Source of the DNA: Prinia subflava
Taxonomy: Eukaryota > Chordata > Aves > Passeriformes > Cisticolidae
NCBI RefSeq assembly: GCF_021018805.1
Contig: NC_086254.1
Span: 29,263,300-29,327,299 of the forward strand
Length of the DNA stretch: 64,000 bases
Direction: 5' to 3'
The notes beneath the pieces are model-generated. The model saw only the letters and a program-made list of their open reading frames with translations, had not been told where the DNA came from and did no database searches. This document shows positions 24,165 to 34,052 of this stretch, piece after piece; within the stretch, counting starts at the first letter, position 1; every line of letters starts with the position of its first letter. A program made the translations under genes and the position numbers.

Positions 24165-24252
24165 CAGCGGGCAGGCAGGCAGCAGGCAGCGGGCGGGCGG
24201 GCAGCGGGCAGTGGGCGGGCGGGCAGCGGGCGGGCAGCGGGCAGGCAGGCCC
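24165..24252. repeat. GC-rich (GGCAGC/GGGCGG)n low-complexity block
   Basis: Alternating GGCAGGCAG, GCAGCGGGCGG and GGGCAGTGGGCGGGC units over about 85 bp. Confidence 0.8.
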
Positions 24253-24569
24253 AACTAGGGCGTAAGTAATCGCCCGTTCTGCAAACGTGCCTTCCAGGAG
24301 AGAACCGGCACACGCACGGATAAATAAATCAGGGAGCGGAGGCCGGGAGCCCAGTGTGTGTGTGGGATGCCGCGAGCAGCCCAGCAGGCAATGTCCCCTC
24401 GGGGCCGCAGCCCTGCGGGAGAGGTGACCTTGAACTTGGCAGAGCCTTGACGTCAGGGCAGTGCTGCAGGGACAGATGGAGCTCGTGGTGCTGCCAGCAA
24501 CCCCTGGCCAGGCACTGCGGGAGCAAGTGGAGAGACCTCAGCCCACGTGGGGAGCAGCCCCGGGATCCT

Positions 24570-24790
24570 GTAGGATGTGGAGTGCTGTAGATATGGGATG
24601 CTCTGGGATGGGGGATGCTGTGACCTCTGGGATATACTTAGCTGTAGGATACTGTGGGATATCAGATGCTGTGGGATGCTGTGGGATGCTCTGACCTGTG
24701 AGGTGCTCTAGGCTGTGGAATGATGTGGGCTGTGAGATGCCCTGGGCTACAGGATAGTGTGGGATGCCCTGGGCTGTGGAGTACCACACA
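24570..24790. repeat. Degenerate minisatellite, GGGATGCTGT-like unit
   Basis: About twenty diverged copies of a 10-bp word (GGGATGCTGT, GGGATGCCCT, AGATGCTGT, GGATACTGT) in a row. No CRISPR-like spacer regularity. Confidence 0.7.
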
Positions 24791-25299
24791 AAGCAGTGAG
24801 CACGAGCACTGCGATGCAGGGCTGGCTCCAGATGTGGCTCAGGGCATGACTGAAGGAGCAGACATGGTTGAGATGCAGCAGGCAGGCCCATGGTGCTGCC
24901 TGTGGGGATTCTGCTTTTGGTCCTCAGACCTGGTGCCACATCCCTGGCCAGAGGGACTAGTGTGTCCAGGGCTGCCCCGTGCCAGCGCTCTGCCTGTGGT
25001 GACAGCAGAGAAATCATCCTTCTGAAGTGCTGCAACACTCTCGGCATTGCACAAGGCTCAGGGAGAGCACAGCCAGCTGCCACTCAGGTCCCCGTGTCAC
25101 CCACTGGCCCTCAGATGGCACAACTGCAGGGAAAGGCAGCCCCGGACCACCAGCTGCCTGCAGCGGAGCGCAGAGAGGAGGGGGAGTGGGGGCTCCAATG
25201 AGAAGAGGGGGGAGTAAGAGTGGGGGCTCTGCCCGGGAACAATGAACTGCCACGAGCCCGGCTATTGTTGTGGCTCCGAAGGTCACGGTGCTTCCTGGG

Positions 25300-25670
25300 G
25301 ACTGCAAGTGGGACAGGGACATAGGAAGGGGAGAGAAGGTGGGAAACGAGGGATGGGAACAGTGAGCAGGGATGGGGACAAGATAGAGGTGGGACAGAGA
25401 TGAGAGAAAGGAAGAGGGGAAAGGGTTGAGGACAGAGAAAAAGGTAGAGGGGGAGAAGGGGAAGAGAAAGGGGTCAGTGGAAGGGGACTGTGGACAGAGA
25501 TTAGAACAGGGAAGATGGATGGGAATGGGAACCGGGAACAGGGATAGGAACAGGGAGCAAGGACAAGGAAAGGAGAAAGGGACAAGAAGCAGGGACGGGG
25601 ACAGGGATGGAGACAAGACAAGGGACAGGGTACAGGAGACAGGAATGGGGACAGGGATGGGGATGAGGAG
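25300..25670. repeat. Polypurine tract on the + strand
   Basis: Roughly 370 bp almost wholly A/G, with recurrent GGGACAGGGA, GGGATGGGGA and AAGGGGAGA words. It is a diverged (GGGAYA)n-type simple repeat and a possible triplex-forming tract just upstream of SCRT2. Confidence 0.75.
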
Positions 25671-25939
25671 TCCCGCTCGGCAGACCCGTCCTTCCCTGGC
25701 CCCGGGGACTGGCGGCAGGGAGACAAAGGCGACGGGAGGCAGAGGCATGTGCCCCCCCCCCCGTCTCCCCCCGTCCCCCTGTGTCCCCATTGTCCGTGGC
25801 CGGGGTGGGGGGAGGAACCAGGGGGAGGGACCAAGAACCCCACAGTGTCGTGATGCCCGGGGCACCCCGCGCTGCCGGCAGCTCGGGGGGCTCTGGGGGG
25901 GCTCCGGGCGCGGCCAGGCGAAGCGGCCCCCTCCCCCCC

Positions 25940-26030
25940 GACCGCCTGCCTTCCTCCTCCTCCTCCCCCCCCTCTTCCCCACCTCCTTCTCTTCCTCCTC
26001 CTCCTCCTCCTCGCCGCCCTGCCGCCTCCC
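25940..26030. repeat. Polypyrimidine tract in the SCRT2 leader
   Basis: CCTCCTCCT and CTTCCTCCTCC runs lie 160-240 nt upstream of the SCRT2 ATG, either in the 5'UTR or proximal promoter. Confidence 0.7.
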
Positions 26031-26185
26031 CGCCCCTCGCACTCGCCTCCCCGCGCCTCTCCGTGCGCACCGCCGGGGCCGAGCGCCGGGGCCGGGGCCG
26101 GGGCGGGGGGGGCCGGGGCCGGTGCGGGGGCCGGGGCCGGTGGTGGTGCCGGTACCGGAGGTGTCCAGCGCTGCCCGGCCCCGCC

Positions 26186-29163
26186 ATGCCCCGCTCCTTC
26201 CTGGTGAAGAAGCTGAAAGCGGAGGCGTTCCCGGCCGCCGGGGCCCCCGCGCCCCCCTACGCCCCCCTGGAGCCCCCCTACACGCTGCCCGGCCCCGCCG
26301 CCGGCGATGGTGAGTGCGGGGCCGGGGGTCCGGAGGGGCCCCCCCGCCTCTATTGTCTGTGCGCCCGGCGGGGCACTGGGAGGGAGACACGGGGGGGGAC
26401 GCAGGGCAGGACGGGGAGGGGGTCCCCGCGTTGTGTCCCGCGGCGGGCGAGGGGTGCGGGGTGCGGTGTGTCATCCCTCGTCGTCGCCTTGTCCCTGGCT
26501 CCTGGGCCACCGGCCGCTGCCGAAGTTGGTCCGTGGGGAAACATCCCCTGCGTGACAGCGGTAGCCCCGTGGGCAGCCCCGAGTCCCCCCCGGCCGTGGG
26601 GCACCGAGGTGGGCTCCCTCCCACGACAAGTTGAGGGGGTAAGAAGCAACCGGTCTGCGGGGGCGGCGGGGGGCGGCAGCCTCGCCGTGCCGGAGTGTTT
26701 CATTGTTCGCAGCGGTGCCCCGAGCCCCCCTGGGAGCGCGGGGGGGCCCGGAGCCCTCCGGGGCACGGGGAGCGGGAAGGGAGAATAGGGGGTACCCCCA
26801 GCAGCGGGAGAGGTGCAAAGCCTGGACTGGGGGTGGCCGTGGTCCTTGGAATCCCGTCCTGCGGGGGAGCGCTGGGGTGGGCTCGGAGTTCCCCGGGCTG
26901 GCACAACGGGGCAGCCCAGGCACCTGTCCAGAAAGAGGGGCCGGCCGTGGGTCGGGGGGTCTGTTGCATAGCTGGGCAGTCCTGGCTGCTCGTGGGTTGG
27001 GAAACGGAGCTGGATGCGGGAATGGGCCTGATCCAGCCACGTACAAGCTAACATCGCCCGGCCGCTGCGGCACTTGTCCCCGCTTTCCTAGTGCTCCCCA
27101 GCCCTTGGTGGGCTTTCCCTGCCAGGGGCCGGGTGCGCAGCCTGTCTGGCCTGGGGGTCCTCTGCTCCCCCTCATCAACCAGGAGCCGGTGGGGGAGGGA
27201 TGTGCTGCAGCTGGGCAGAAGCTGCCGACGCTGCTCTCCTGGAAATAACCTTGCTGCATGCTCGGAGGCAGCGTGAGAAATTGCTGAGCAGAGCGCTTTC
27301 TGCACAGCCCGCGCTGTCAGCACGGCGCGGGGGATGGGGGGGCCCGGCTCTGCCCCTGTCACACAGCCCCCTCCCCACAGCAGACACCCTTGTCCCCCAC
27401 GGGACATTTGGCAGCAGTTGCTTGCCAAGGGGTGCCATGGGTGCTGCCAGAGGGTGTGTGGATTTAGGGGATGCTCGGCTGCCGCTGTGCTGGGATGTCT
27501 CTGCTGCCCCACGGTGTGCATGGGTCAGCCCAGATGTGCACTGATCCCAGGCCCCCGATAGTCACTCTGTCACTGTCAGTGGGGATGAGGCCTCTGAAGC
27601 TGCTTACAAGGACCAATGTGCACAAGGCAGGGGATTGCTGGGACCAATTTGGGGGTCTTGGGGTGCCTGTGCATCCTCAGGATTGCTGGCCTCGTGGGGA
27701 GGGAACTGCACTGCTGCTCCTGCAGTGACCTTTGTGTGACAGCACAGAGGGACTGGGATGCCAGCGCAGTACCCACTCTGACACAGGTTGGGAGTCCCAG
27801 GTACAAAGCAGTGTCACAAGCAGACTTGCACCAATGTCACATGCGTGTGATGCCAGTGGAGTGGTATCTGAGCCTGGCTCCACACCTGGGGGGCTGTGGG
27901 TCGCTCAGTTTGGCAGGAGGTCAGGGACGTGGTGCTGCTACCCTGGTGTTGCTGCCCTGGTGCTGTCCTATCCACAGAGAATAGGCCCTGCAGGGACAGC
28001 AGAGAGGTGGGGGGCTCTCCCAGCCCCTTTGCTGAGGAAAGGGAACCTGGAGCAGCCTCATTCCCCTCATCCCGGCTGCCCATGGAGCATAGCTCATTAC
28101 CGGTATGGCCCCGGTGAACAATGAGCTCCCGGCACTGACAGCTGTCTGGCAGCTAATGGCCCCCGGGGGCTGCCCGCAGCCGGGGCAGGCGCAGCTGGAC
28201 ATTCTGCAGCTCCATCCCCAGTTCCCATCCCAGGCAGCCCTACGGGATGGGACCCATCGTGCTGACAGATGCAGACAGGAGCCAGGGCAGGACAATGCAG
28301 CTCTGGTGCTCAGTGGCTCAGCAGGGACATGAGCCAGTTTAAGGGGGAACAACCCTGGTTCTGCACCTCTTGTGGGAAATTTTAGCTTGTGTTTTTTTCC
28401 TGTCCTTGGAGAGGCTGCTCTGGAGGGACAATGACCCCACTGTGTTGTCCCCACAGGGTACCTCCAGCACTGCCTGGCGCCAGCCGGCTACGACACTGAC
28501 AAGAAGCAAGGCCTGCCACCACCGCCACCAGACCCAGCCTACGCACCCGGCCACGAGGAGTACAGCGATCCCGAGAGCCCCCAGTCCAGCTTTTCCGCCC
28601 GCTACTTCAATGGGGAGGCGGCAGTGACAGACAGCTACTCCATGGATGCCTTCTTCATCACGGACGGGCGGTCCCGCCGGCGCAGCGAGAGCCAGCGCCG
28701 TGGCAGCCACCGTCACTCCTGCCCCGAGTGCGGCAAGACCTACGCCACCTCCTCCAACCTCAGCCGGCACAAGCAGACCCACCGCAGCCTGGACAGCAAG
28801 ATGGCGAGGAAGTGCCCCACCTGCGGGAAGGCGTACGTCTCCATGCCCGCCCTGGCCATGCACGTCCTCACCCACAACCTCAAGCACAAGTGCGACGTGT
28901 GCGGCAAAGCCTTCAGCCGGCCCTGGCTGCTGCAGGGCCACATGCGCTCCCACACCGGGGAGAAGCCGTTCGGCTGCTCCCACTGCGGCAAGGCCTTCGC
29001 CGACCGCTCCAACCTGCGCGCCCACATGCAGACCCACTCCGCCTTCAAGCACTACAAGTGCAAGCAGTGTGAGAAGACCTTCGCCCTCAAGTCGTACCTC
29101 AACAAGCACTACGAGTCCGCCTGCTTCAAGGGCTCCGAACACAGCTGTGCAATAGGGAACTAG
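26186..29163 (+). CDS. SCRT2: Scratch-2 zinc finger transcriptional repressor (two exons)
   Basis: Exon 1 is 26186-26309 and exon 2 is 28457-29163 (phase 1 junction), encoding 276 residues. The protein opens with the SNAG repression domain MPRSFLVKK, which recruits LSD1/CoREST-type corepressors in this superfamily. Residues 97-112 are the SCRATCH-box-like AVTDSYSMDAFFITDG. Five C2H2 fingers follow from about residue 128: CPEC, CPTC, CDVC, CSHC and CKQC, with the last ending HYESAC as expected for Snail/Scratch proteins. Finger 3 to 4 uses a TGEKPF linker. Scratch proteins bind E-box-type CAACAGGTG sites and act in postmitotic neurons and migrating neuroblasts. Human SCRT2 is about 30 residues longer, mostly in the low-complexity linker. 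SCRT2 rather than SCRT1 is assigned from synteny with SLC52A3 and SRXN1. A short CT-rich leader and CpG island precede the start. Confidence 0.95.
26310..28456 (+). other. SCRT2 intron
   Basis: A 2.1-kb intron bounded by GATG|GTGAGT and CCCCACAG. Two AT-richer patches look potentially conserved: 27220-27310 (with GAAATAACCTTGCTGCATGC) and 28095-28165 (CTCATTACCGGTATGG, ACAATGAG, GACAGCTGTCTGGCAGCTAATGG). No other gene seen. Confidence 0.6.
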
Positions 29164-29182
29164 CCCCCCAACCCTGTGGCAC

Positions 29183-29330
29183 ATCCCCATTCCCAATCTC
29201 ATCCTTCTACCCAATCCCCATCCCCGTCCCCGTCTCATCCCATACCCACCCCTATTCCCCTATTCATCCCACCCTGTCTGCATCCCCATCCCCATCCCTA
29301 TCCCATCCTGGTCCCAGTCCCTGTGCCAGC
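29183..29330 (+). repeat. (CCCATC)n-like C-rich repeat in the SCRT2 3'UTR
   Basis: Starting about 20 nt after the stop, ATCCCCATCCCCG, CCCATACCC and CCCATCCCTATCCC words recur for about 150 nt. In the mRNA this would be a poly(C)-rich platform of the type bound by PCBP/hnRNP K proteins. Confidence 0.7.
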
Positions 29331-29561
29331 ACTCCTGCAGCTGCAGCCAGCTGGTTTGTTGCTGTGCTGAGGCTGGAGGACACATCCCCCAGACTCATTC
29401 CCTGTCTGCTCCCTGGGAAGGGGGTCCCGCACTGTGGGACCCAGCTCCTTTCCCTGGGTCCCAGAGCCCCCCCGCAGCCAGGCAGGTCTCTCTGCGGGGG
29501 ACTCACCTGGGGACCTCTTCCAGACCCAGGAGAGACTTTCCTCCCCTAGCTTGTGACTTTC

Positions 29562-29600
29562 ACCTCTATTTATTTAATTTATTACTATTATTTATTTAGA
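29562..29600 (+). promoter_or_regulatory. AU-rich element in the SCRT2 3'UTR
   Basis: Overlapping ATTTA pentamers within TATTTATTTAATTTATTACTATTATTTATTTAG-type sequence, about 400 nt past the stop. Such clusters are class II/III mRNA-decay elements. A second AT-rich run (30220-30275) may mark the 3' end of the transcript, although no canonical AATAAA is seen. Confidence 0.45.
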
Positions 29601-31019
29601 GCTGCTGTTTCTCTTCCTGGGGGATCCCAGGGGAGAAAAGACACTTTTTTGCTCCCCACTAGGAGCAAACCCTCCCCTTGACCCTAATCTTGATGAGACC
29701 ATGGGCTGGTGTTACTGCCAGCTCAGCAGGACTGATGGCCACTGAAGCTGACAGAGGGCAGGGCTGCCAGTCACTCCTGGAGCCTGGGATCCCTGCAGCC
29801 CACCACACAGGCACCCTGCTGCCCCTCTGCCCCATGGTACACTGTTCACCCTGGCACTGCAGATCCACAGCCCTGGAGTCAGGGGAAGAGCCAGGGGAAG
29901 AGCCAAGGGGCTTCCAGCAGAGATCCACAGGACGCGTCCTCCTTTGGCTCCTAGCCCACAGCTTGGCCAGGCACAACTGTCCCCTGCCACGGTGATGGGG
30001 AATAGCCCCCCCAGGCAGGTGCAGCCCCCCTCACCATGCAAAGGGCTGGGCTGGCAGCTGGGCTGGAGACCCAGCCCTGGGGCAGGTAGTACCCAAACCC
30101 CCAGCCAACCCCCCATGTGTCCCCAGCCCCTTCTCCAGCCGGCTCCCGGCTCCCTCGCCATTGCCCCCCACCTGCACTCAGGAGGAGGGGGTCAGAGTAG
30201 CTGTAAAGTTTGGGTGAGTCTATTTAAATGTTCTTATTTATATTATTTATAACTTATGCTTTTCACTATTTATTTGTCAAGACTGGCCGGGCCATGCCAG
30301 CGCTGGCTCGCAGGAGGTGGCAGAGCTGCAGCAGAGCTGCCGTGCCCAGGACACAGCCACGGTGACACGGACGGGGACAGGACCCCGAGAGTGGACCCCC
30401 GTGGGACGGGCACGGAGGCAGGAGGGCACGAGCTGGCCCGGCAGCCCAGGCTCCATGTCCTGCAAGCCTCCCCCTAAGGCAAAGCCCTTCTCCTTTGTCT
30501 TCCTTGCTGCCACGGGCTCCTGCTTTGCTCCGTGCCCCGCGCCAGCCCAGTGGGGACAAACCAGCCACTCTATGCAACCTCCCGGCGGAGCGCCCCCGCA
30601 CCGGCTCCGGAGCAAGCGCAGCATTCCGGAGCGGGACCCGACCCACGCCTCCGCTTCCTACCTCGGGCCGCGAGCTGCCACAGCCCCATCACCGTGTGCC
30701 GGTCCCCAGCATTTCGGGACTCAGCCCGGCACCCCTCGGGGCCGCACTCGCGCACCCCCACACCGTCTTCCTGCGCCGTCTTCCACCCTGCACCGTCTTC
30801 CTCCCGCTGCCTCGGTGCCTGTGTTGGTCACGGGTTGAGTGGGGATGTCCCTGTCATGGTCCTCACTGCCGTGGCACGGTGACCACATGTCCACACCCCA
30901 CAGAGGGGATGAGCATCACCCTGGCCACGCGGGCACCCCACCGGGTTTTCCCCACGATGCCGGCGCCGTGCCGCGGAGCACGGTGTCCTGAGGCCGGCAG
31001 GCTTGGAGCACTGCGCCGC

Positions 31020-31200
31020 TGCCCCTCTCTCCTGTAAATAGCAGATACTACAGCAATAATTTTCCGTGCATGATAGATTTTTTCTGCCAGGTTTTGTACT
31101 CGCCAGCCCCAGTATGACAAGTCTACTGAGATCCGGCCACCCGCAGTATTACTTGTAATGCAATTCAGGGATATAAAAGGGATTTCTGCCACTAACCATG
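31020..31200. promoter_or_regulatory. Candidate conserved non-coding element between SCRT2 and SRXN1
   Basis: An AT-rich, non-repetitive block flanked by GC-rich sequence, with GCAATAATTTTCCGTGCATGATAG, AGTATGACAAGTCTACTGAGAT and GCAGTATTACTTGTAATGCAATT (which includes the inverted words ATTAC-TTGTAAT). It has no open frame and no repeat similarity I recognise. Confidence 0.35.
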
Positions 31201-31634
31201 TGTCTTGGGGGATTTGTTCTGGCGGTGGCGGGTGGCGGCACGCGAGCTGCCAGCCTGCCCATCCCACGGTGCCCTGTGCCCACTCCTGGGCTGGAGCATC
31301 GTGGAGAGAACTGCCCCAAATAGAGGGGTGATGTCCTGGCAGCCTGTTAGGAACGGGTGGCTGAGGCACCCGGAGAATCCCACACTGCCCACGTAGCCCT
31401 ACCAGCCCTTCAGCCAGTGGGCAGCAGCCAGACAAACCCCTACCGTGACAAGGAGGGATTACGATGCCACCCTGCTCCTGCGAGCGCCGGGGGCTGTGAG
31501 CGCGGCAGAGCGCTGACCTGGAAGTAAAGCGGCGTGTGAAATCCCGGCAGCGGGTGCAGAGCCCGGCGGGCAGCCCGGGGAGGGCGCTGGTAATGCTCAC
31601 ACACCCCCGGGGCGCCGCTGCGCTGGATGGGGAG

Positions 31635-31965
31635 GATTCTGTGGGCAAATTTTACTTGAACTCTCAAGTGGCAGCAACCCACTGCTCTCAGGGGCAGATA
31701 GGCATTCCTGCTCCCCACCCCCTTTCCTCATCCATTCCCAGATGTGGGTGCCAATGGGAGAAGGCAAATTATTTTTAGCATCCAGCTTGTCAGCAAAGAC
31801 GTAGCTGAGCCCTGGGCTCCCAGTGACATCAGTGCAATCTTTCACCCGCAAAGTCATTACCAGATACACCTCGCAAAAAACTAATTCCAGAGCCTCACAA
31901 ACCCATCCCTGACTATCATCTGCATACTTCTGAGTCAGCTCAGCTGAGAAGCCCCAGTCTGAGGG
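31635..31965. promoter_or_regulatory. Candidate conserved non-coding element with AP-1/NRF2-type site
   Basis: A second AT-richer block: GCAAATTATTTTTAGCATCCAGCTTG, AAAGTCATTACCAGATACACC and AAAAAACTAATTCC. It ends with TGAGTCAGC (31931-31939), about 780 bp upstream of the SRXN1 ATG. The element could serve SCRT2 or SRXN1. Confidence 0.35.
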
Positions 31966-32717
31966 GTTGGGGACCCTCCATGACACCAGGGAGCCAGGAT
32001 GAGGGCACTGGGAGCAGCCATCCACTGTCATCGTGTCCCTGCTGTGGATTCAGTGTGTCCTGGTTGCAGCAGCCAGAGGGGTGGGAGACCCAGTTCTTTC
32101 CAGGAGCCTCTCCCCATTTGGAACACTGGTCTGAAGAAATGACCTAGAAAGACTCAGGGCTGAAGTTCTTCAGTGCCTGCCCAGCCGTGGAGCATCAGTG
32201 CTCAGCTCTGCAGTTGTTTCATGCCTCATCTTCCTTGCCGTGGACTCCACGGGTGCCAGCGCAGCAGGGAGGGGGCTCTGGGCTGGGGACGCGTTCCTTG
32301 TACAGCCAGGCAGGTGGGGACAACTCTCAGTTGCAGGATGATCCTCAGTGCCCCGGCACGGCCAGGTGGGACCCGAGACCCCCAGGGGGCAGGATAGGGA
32401 CCCCCAGCACACATGGTGGAGGGCTCAGCTGCCGAGTGCCCGGGGGCGTCCCACGGGAGGGAGGAGCCGAGGGCAGCCCTGACCGCAGGCTCTCGGAGCA
32501 GGCAGCGGGCCAGCCGGCTCTGGCACCCGGCCCGGAAGTCTGTCCTGCCCCTTGCACTGTGACTCTGCAAAACCGTGGGGCGGCGGCCGTGCCGATGACG
32601 ATGGCTGGGCCAGGAGGAAGCAAAGGGGCCCGGCTGGGCGCTGCACTGCTCGGGGCAGAGCGGAGGGCTCGGCTGAGCAGGACAGAGGAAGGCCAAGGCC
32701 GGCCGGCAGCCACAGCC

Positions 32718-33226
32718 ATGGCCGAGGCCGAAGACAGGAGCATCCATACACAGCACATCTCGGCCGTGCACAACGTGCCCATGCGGGTCCTCATCCGGCC
32801 CATCCCGGCACAGCTGGAGCCGGGAAAGGTGCAGAGCCTGATGAAGACCCTGCAGGTGAGCACAGCCCCCGGGATGCAGAGGCAGCCGCTCCTGCACCCA
32901 CTCAAAAGGCTCTGCGGGGGAAGCTGACAGCACCCGAACTCTGGCACAGTCAGGTCGGGGGTGTCAGGGCAGGTTGGGAGTGCCGGGGTGTGTTGCTCTT
33001 GGATGTCTCTCCCCTTTCCCAGGAGGATCCCGAGCGGGTGCCCCCCATCGACGTGCTCTGGATCAAAGGCAGTGAGGGCGGCGATTATTTCTACTCCTTC
33101 GGGGGCTGCCACCGCTTTGCTGCCCACCAGGCACTCCGCCGGGAGACCATCCCCGCCAAGATCATCCCCTCCACCCTCAGCGACCTCCGTACCTACCTCG
33201 GCTCCTCCACGCCTCACCTGCGCTAG
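32718..33226 (+). CDS. SRXN1: Sulfiredoxin-1 (two exons)
   Basis: Exon 1 is 32718-32855 and exon 2 is 33023-33226 (phase 0), giving 113 residues from the ATG chosen here. Sulfiredoxin reduces hyperoxidised (sulfinic) 2-Cys peroxiredoxins using ATP. Visible family blocks are [47 protein letters not shown] and ETIPAKII followed by [15 protein letters not shown]. The catalytic cysteine is in FGGCHR (C75 here), and the flanking HR contributes to the ATP phosphate site in known structures. I chose the ATG at 32718 for its strong context (CAGCCATGG). In-frame ATGs at 32595 and 32601 would add 41 or 39 residues of Gly/Ala/Arg-rich sequence, similar in character to the extended N-terminus of mammalian SRXN1, so the true protein may be about 152-154 residues. 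A polyadenylation signal lies at 34047. Confidence 0.93.
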
Positions 33227-33307
33227 CCCAGCACCCCGGGGATGCGCAGCAGCCCCCTCTGTCCCTGTTGGTTCCGACCCGTGAGCCCCGGGTGAGGATG
33301 TGCTCGG

Positions 33308-33470
33308 GGTCCCCCAGACTTGGAGGGTCCCCGGGGTCCCTGCAGCCGGGATGAGATCAGGGTCTCCCAGACTTGGAGGGTCCCAGGGGTCCCTGCAGCC
33401 GGGAGGGGTCAGGGTCCCCCAGACTTGGAGGTTCCCCGGGGTCCCTGCAACCGGGATGGGTCGGGCTCTC
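33308..33470 (+). repeat. 52-53 bp tandem repeat, three copies, downstream of SRXN1
   Basis: CCCAGACTTGGAGGGTCCC blocks begin at 33313, 33366 and 33418, each followed by GGGGTCCCTGCAGCCGGGA. Copies are about 90 percent alike by eye. They fall in the probable SRXN1 3'UTR. Confidence 0.85.
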
Positions 33471-33497
33471 ACCGGTACCGGGAGGTGCCCGGCGGGG

Positions 33498-33513
33498 CCG
33501 GCAGGTGGCGCTG
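33498..33513 (+). promoter_or_regulatory. CTCF-type motif, forward orientation
   Basis: CCGGCAGGTGGCGCTG fits the CTCF core CCASYAGRKGGCRSTG at every position but one. It lies between two tandem-repeat blocks just downstream of SRXN1. Confidence 0.55.
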
Positions 33514-33550
33514 TTGTGCCGCGCTGCGCCGCCCGGAGAGCCCGCGCGGA

Positions 33551-33664
33551 GCGGGACGGACCGGGATGGACCGGGACGGGATGGACCGGGACGGGATGGA
33601 CCGGCACGGGATGGACCGGGACGGGATGGACCGAGACGGGATGGACCGGGACGGGATGGACCGG
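33551..33664 (+). repeat. 15-bp minisatellite (GGGACGGGATGGACC)n
   Basis: About seven near-perfect copies with single-base variants (GGCACGGG, GAGACGGG). The frame-open translations are artefacts of the repeat. Confidence 0.9.
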
Positions 33665-33677
33665 TTGGGGTGGGATG

Positions 33678-33900
33678 AACCGGGGCACAGCGCAATCGGG
33701 AATAGCTGAACCGTGATGGAACAGGCTAAACCGGGGCACGGCTCAACCGGGAATAGCTGAACCGGGATGGAACGGGCTTAACCGGGGCACGGCTCAAGCG
33801 GGAATGGCTGAACCGGAGCACACCGGAACTGGGACAAGTCACAGCTCATTCGGGGCACAGCTGAACCGGGAAGGGGTACAGGCGAACTGGGACACAACGG
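33678..33900 (+). repeat. 51-bp tandem repeat (AACCGGGGCACGGCTCAACC...)
   Basis: Copies begin at 33678, 33729 and 33780 with an exact 51-bp period. Further decayed copies with AACCGGGA and GGGACACA words run to about 33910. Confidence 0.85.
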
Positions 33901-34046
33901 AATCGGGACACAGGGAAGAGACACCGCCGACCGGGCATGGCCTGTCCCCAGCCCTCCCTCAGCAACTCTGGGCTCACCTGTCGTCCCAGTCTCTGTGGGG
34001 AACATCTCCAAAATCCTATGGTGGGGACAGCCGCTGCTGCACGTGG

Positions 34047-34052
34047 AATAAA
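34047..34052 (+). terminator. Polyadenylation signal of SRXN1
   Basis: AATAAA in GTGGAATAAAGATGG, about 820 nt after the SRXN1 stop and the first canonical signal on this strand. The 3'UTR would include all three tandem-repeat blocks. Confidence 0.6.

Larger units (their letters stand above)
22422..25680. other. Spacer between SLC52A3 and SCRT2
   Basis: The proximal part is presumably the SLC52A3 3'UTR, though no canonical AATAAA is seen within 1.5 kb of the stop. It holds a candidate conserved element (23825-24135), a (GGCAGC)n-like block (24165-24252), a degenerate minisatellite (24570-24790) and a purine-only-biased tract (25300-25670). Confidence 0.5.

Noticed and set aside
25014..26624. 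536-residue minus-strand frame antisense to the SCRT2 promoter and first exon.
   Set aside because: Composition is Pro/Ser/Gly-rich low complexity produced by the polypurine tract and CpG island; no recognisable domain and no splice or start support.
32345..33739. 464-residue minus-strand frame antisense to SRXN1.
   Set aside because: It is opened by the CpG-rich exons and the 15-bp tandem repeat (repeating Pro-Ser-Arg-Pro-Gly); SRXN1 on the other strand explains the locus.
33308..33910. Regularly spaced repeats considered as a CRISPR-like array.
   Set aside because: Copies are contiguous tandem repeats without unique spacers, in a vertebrate genome.
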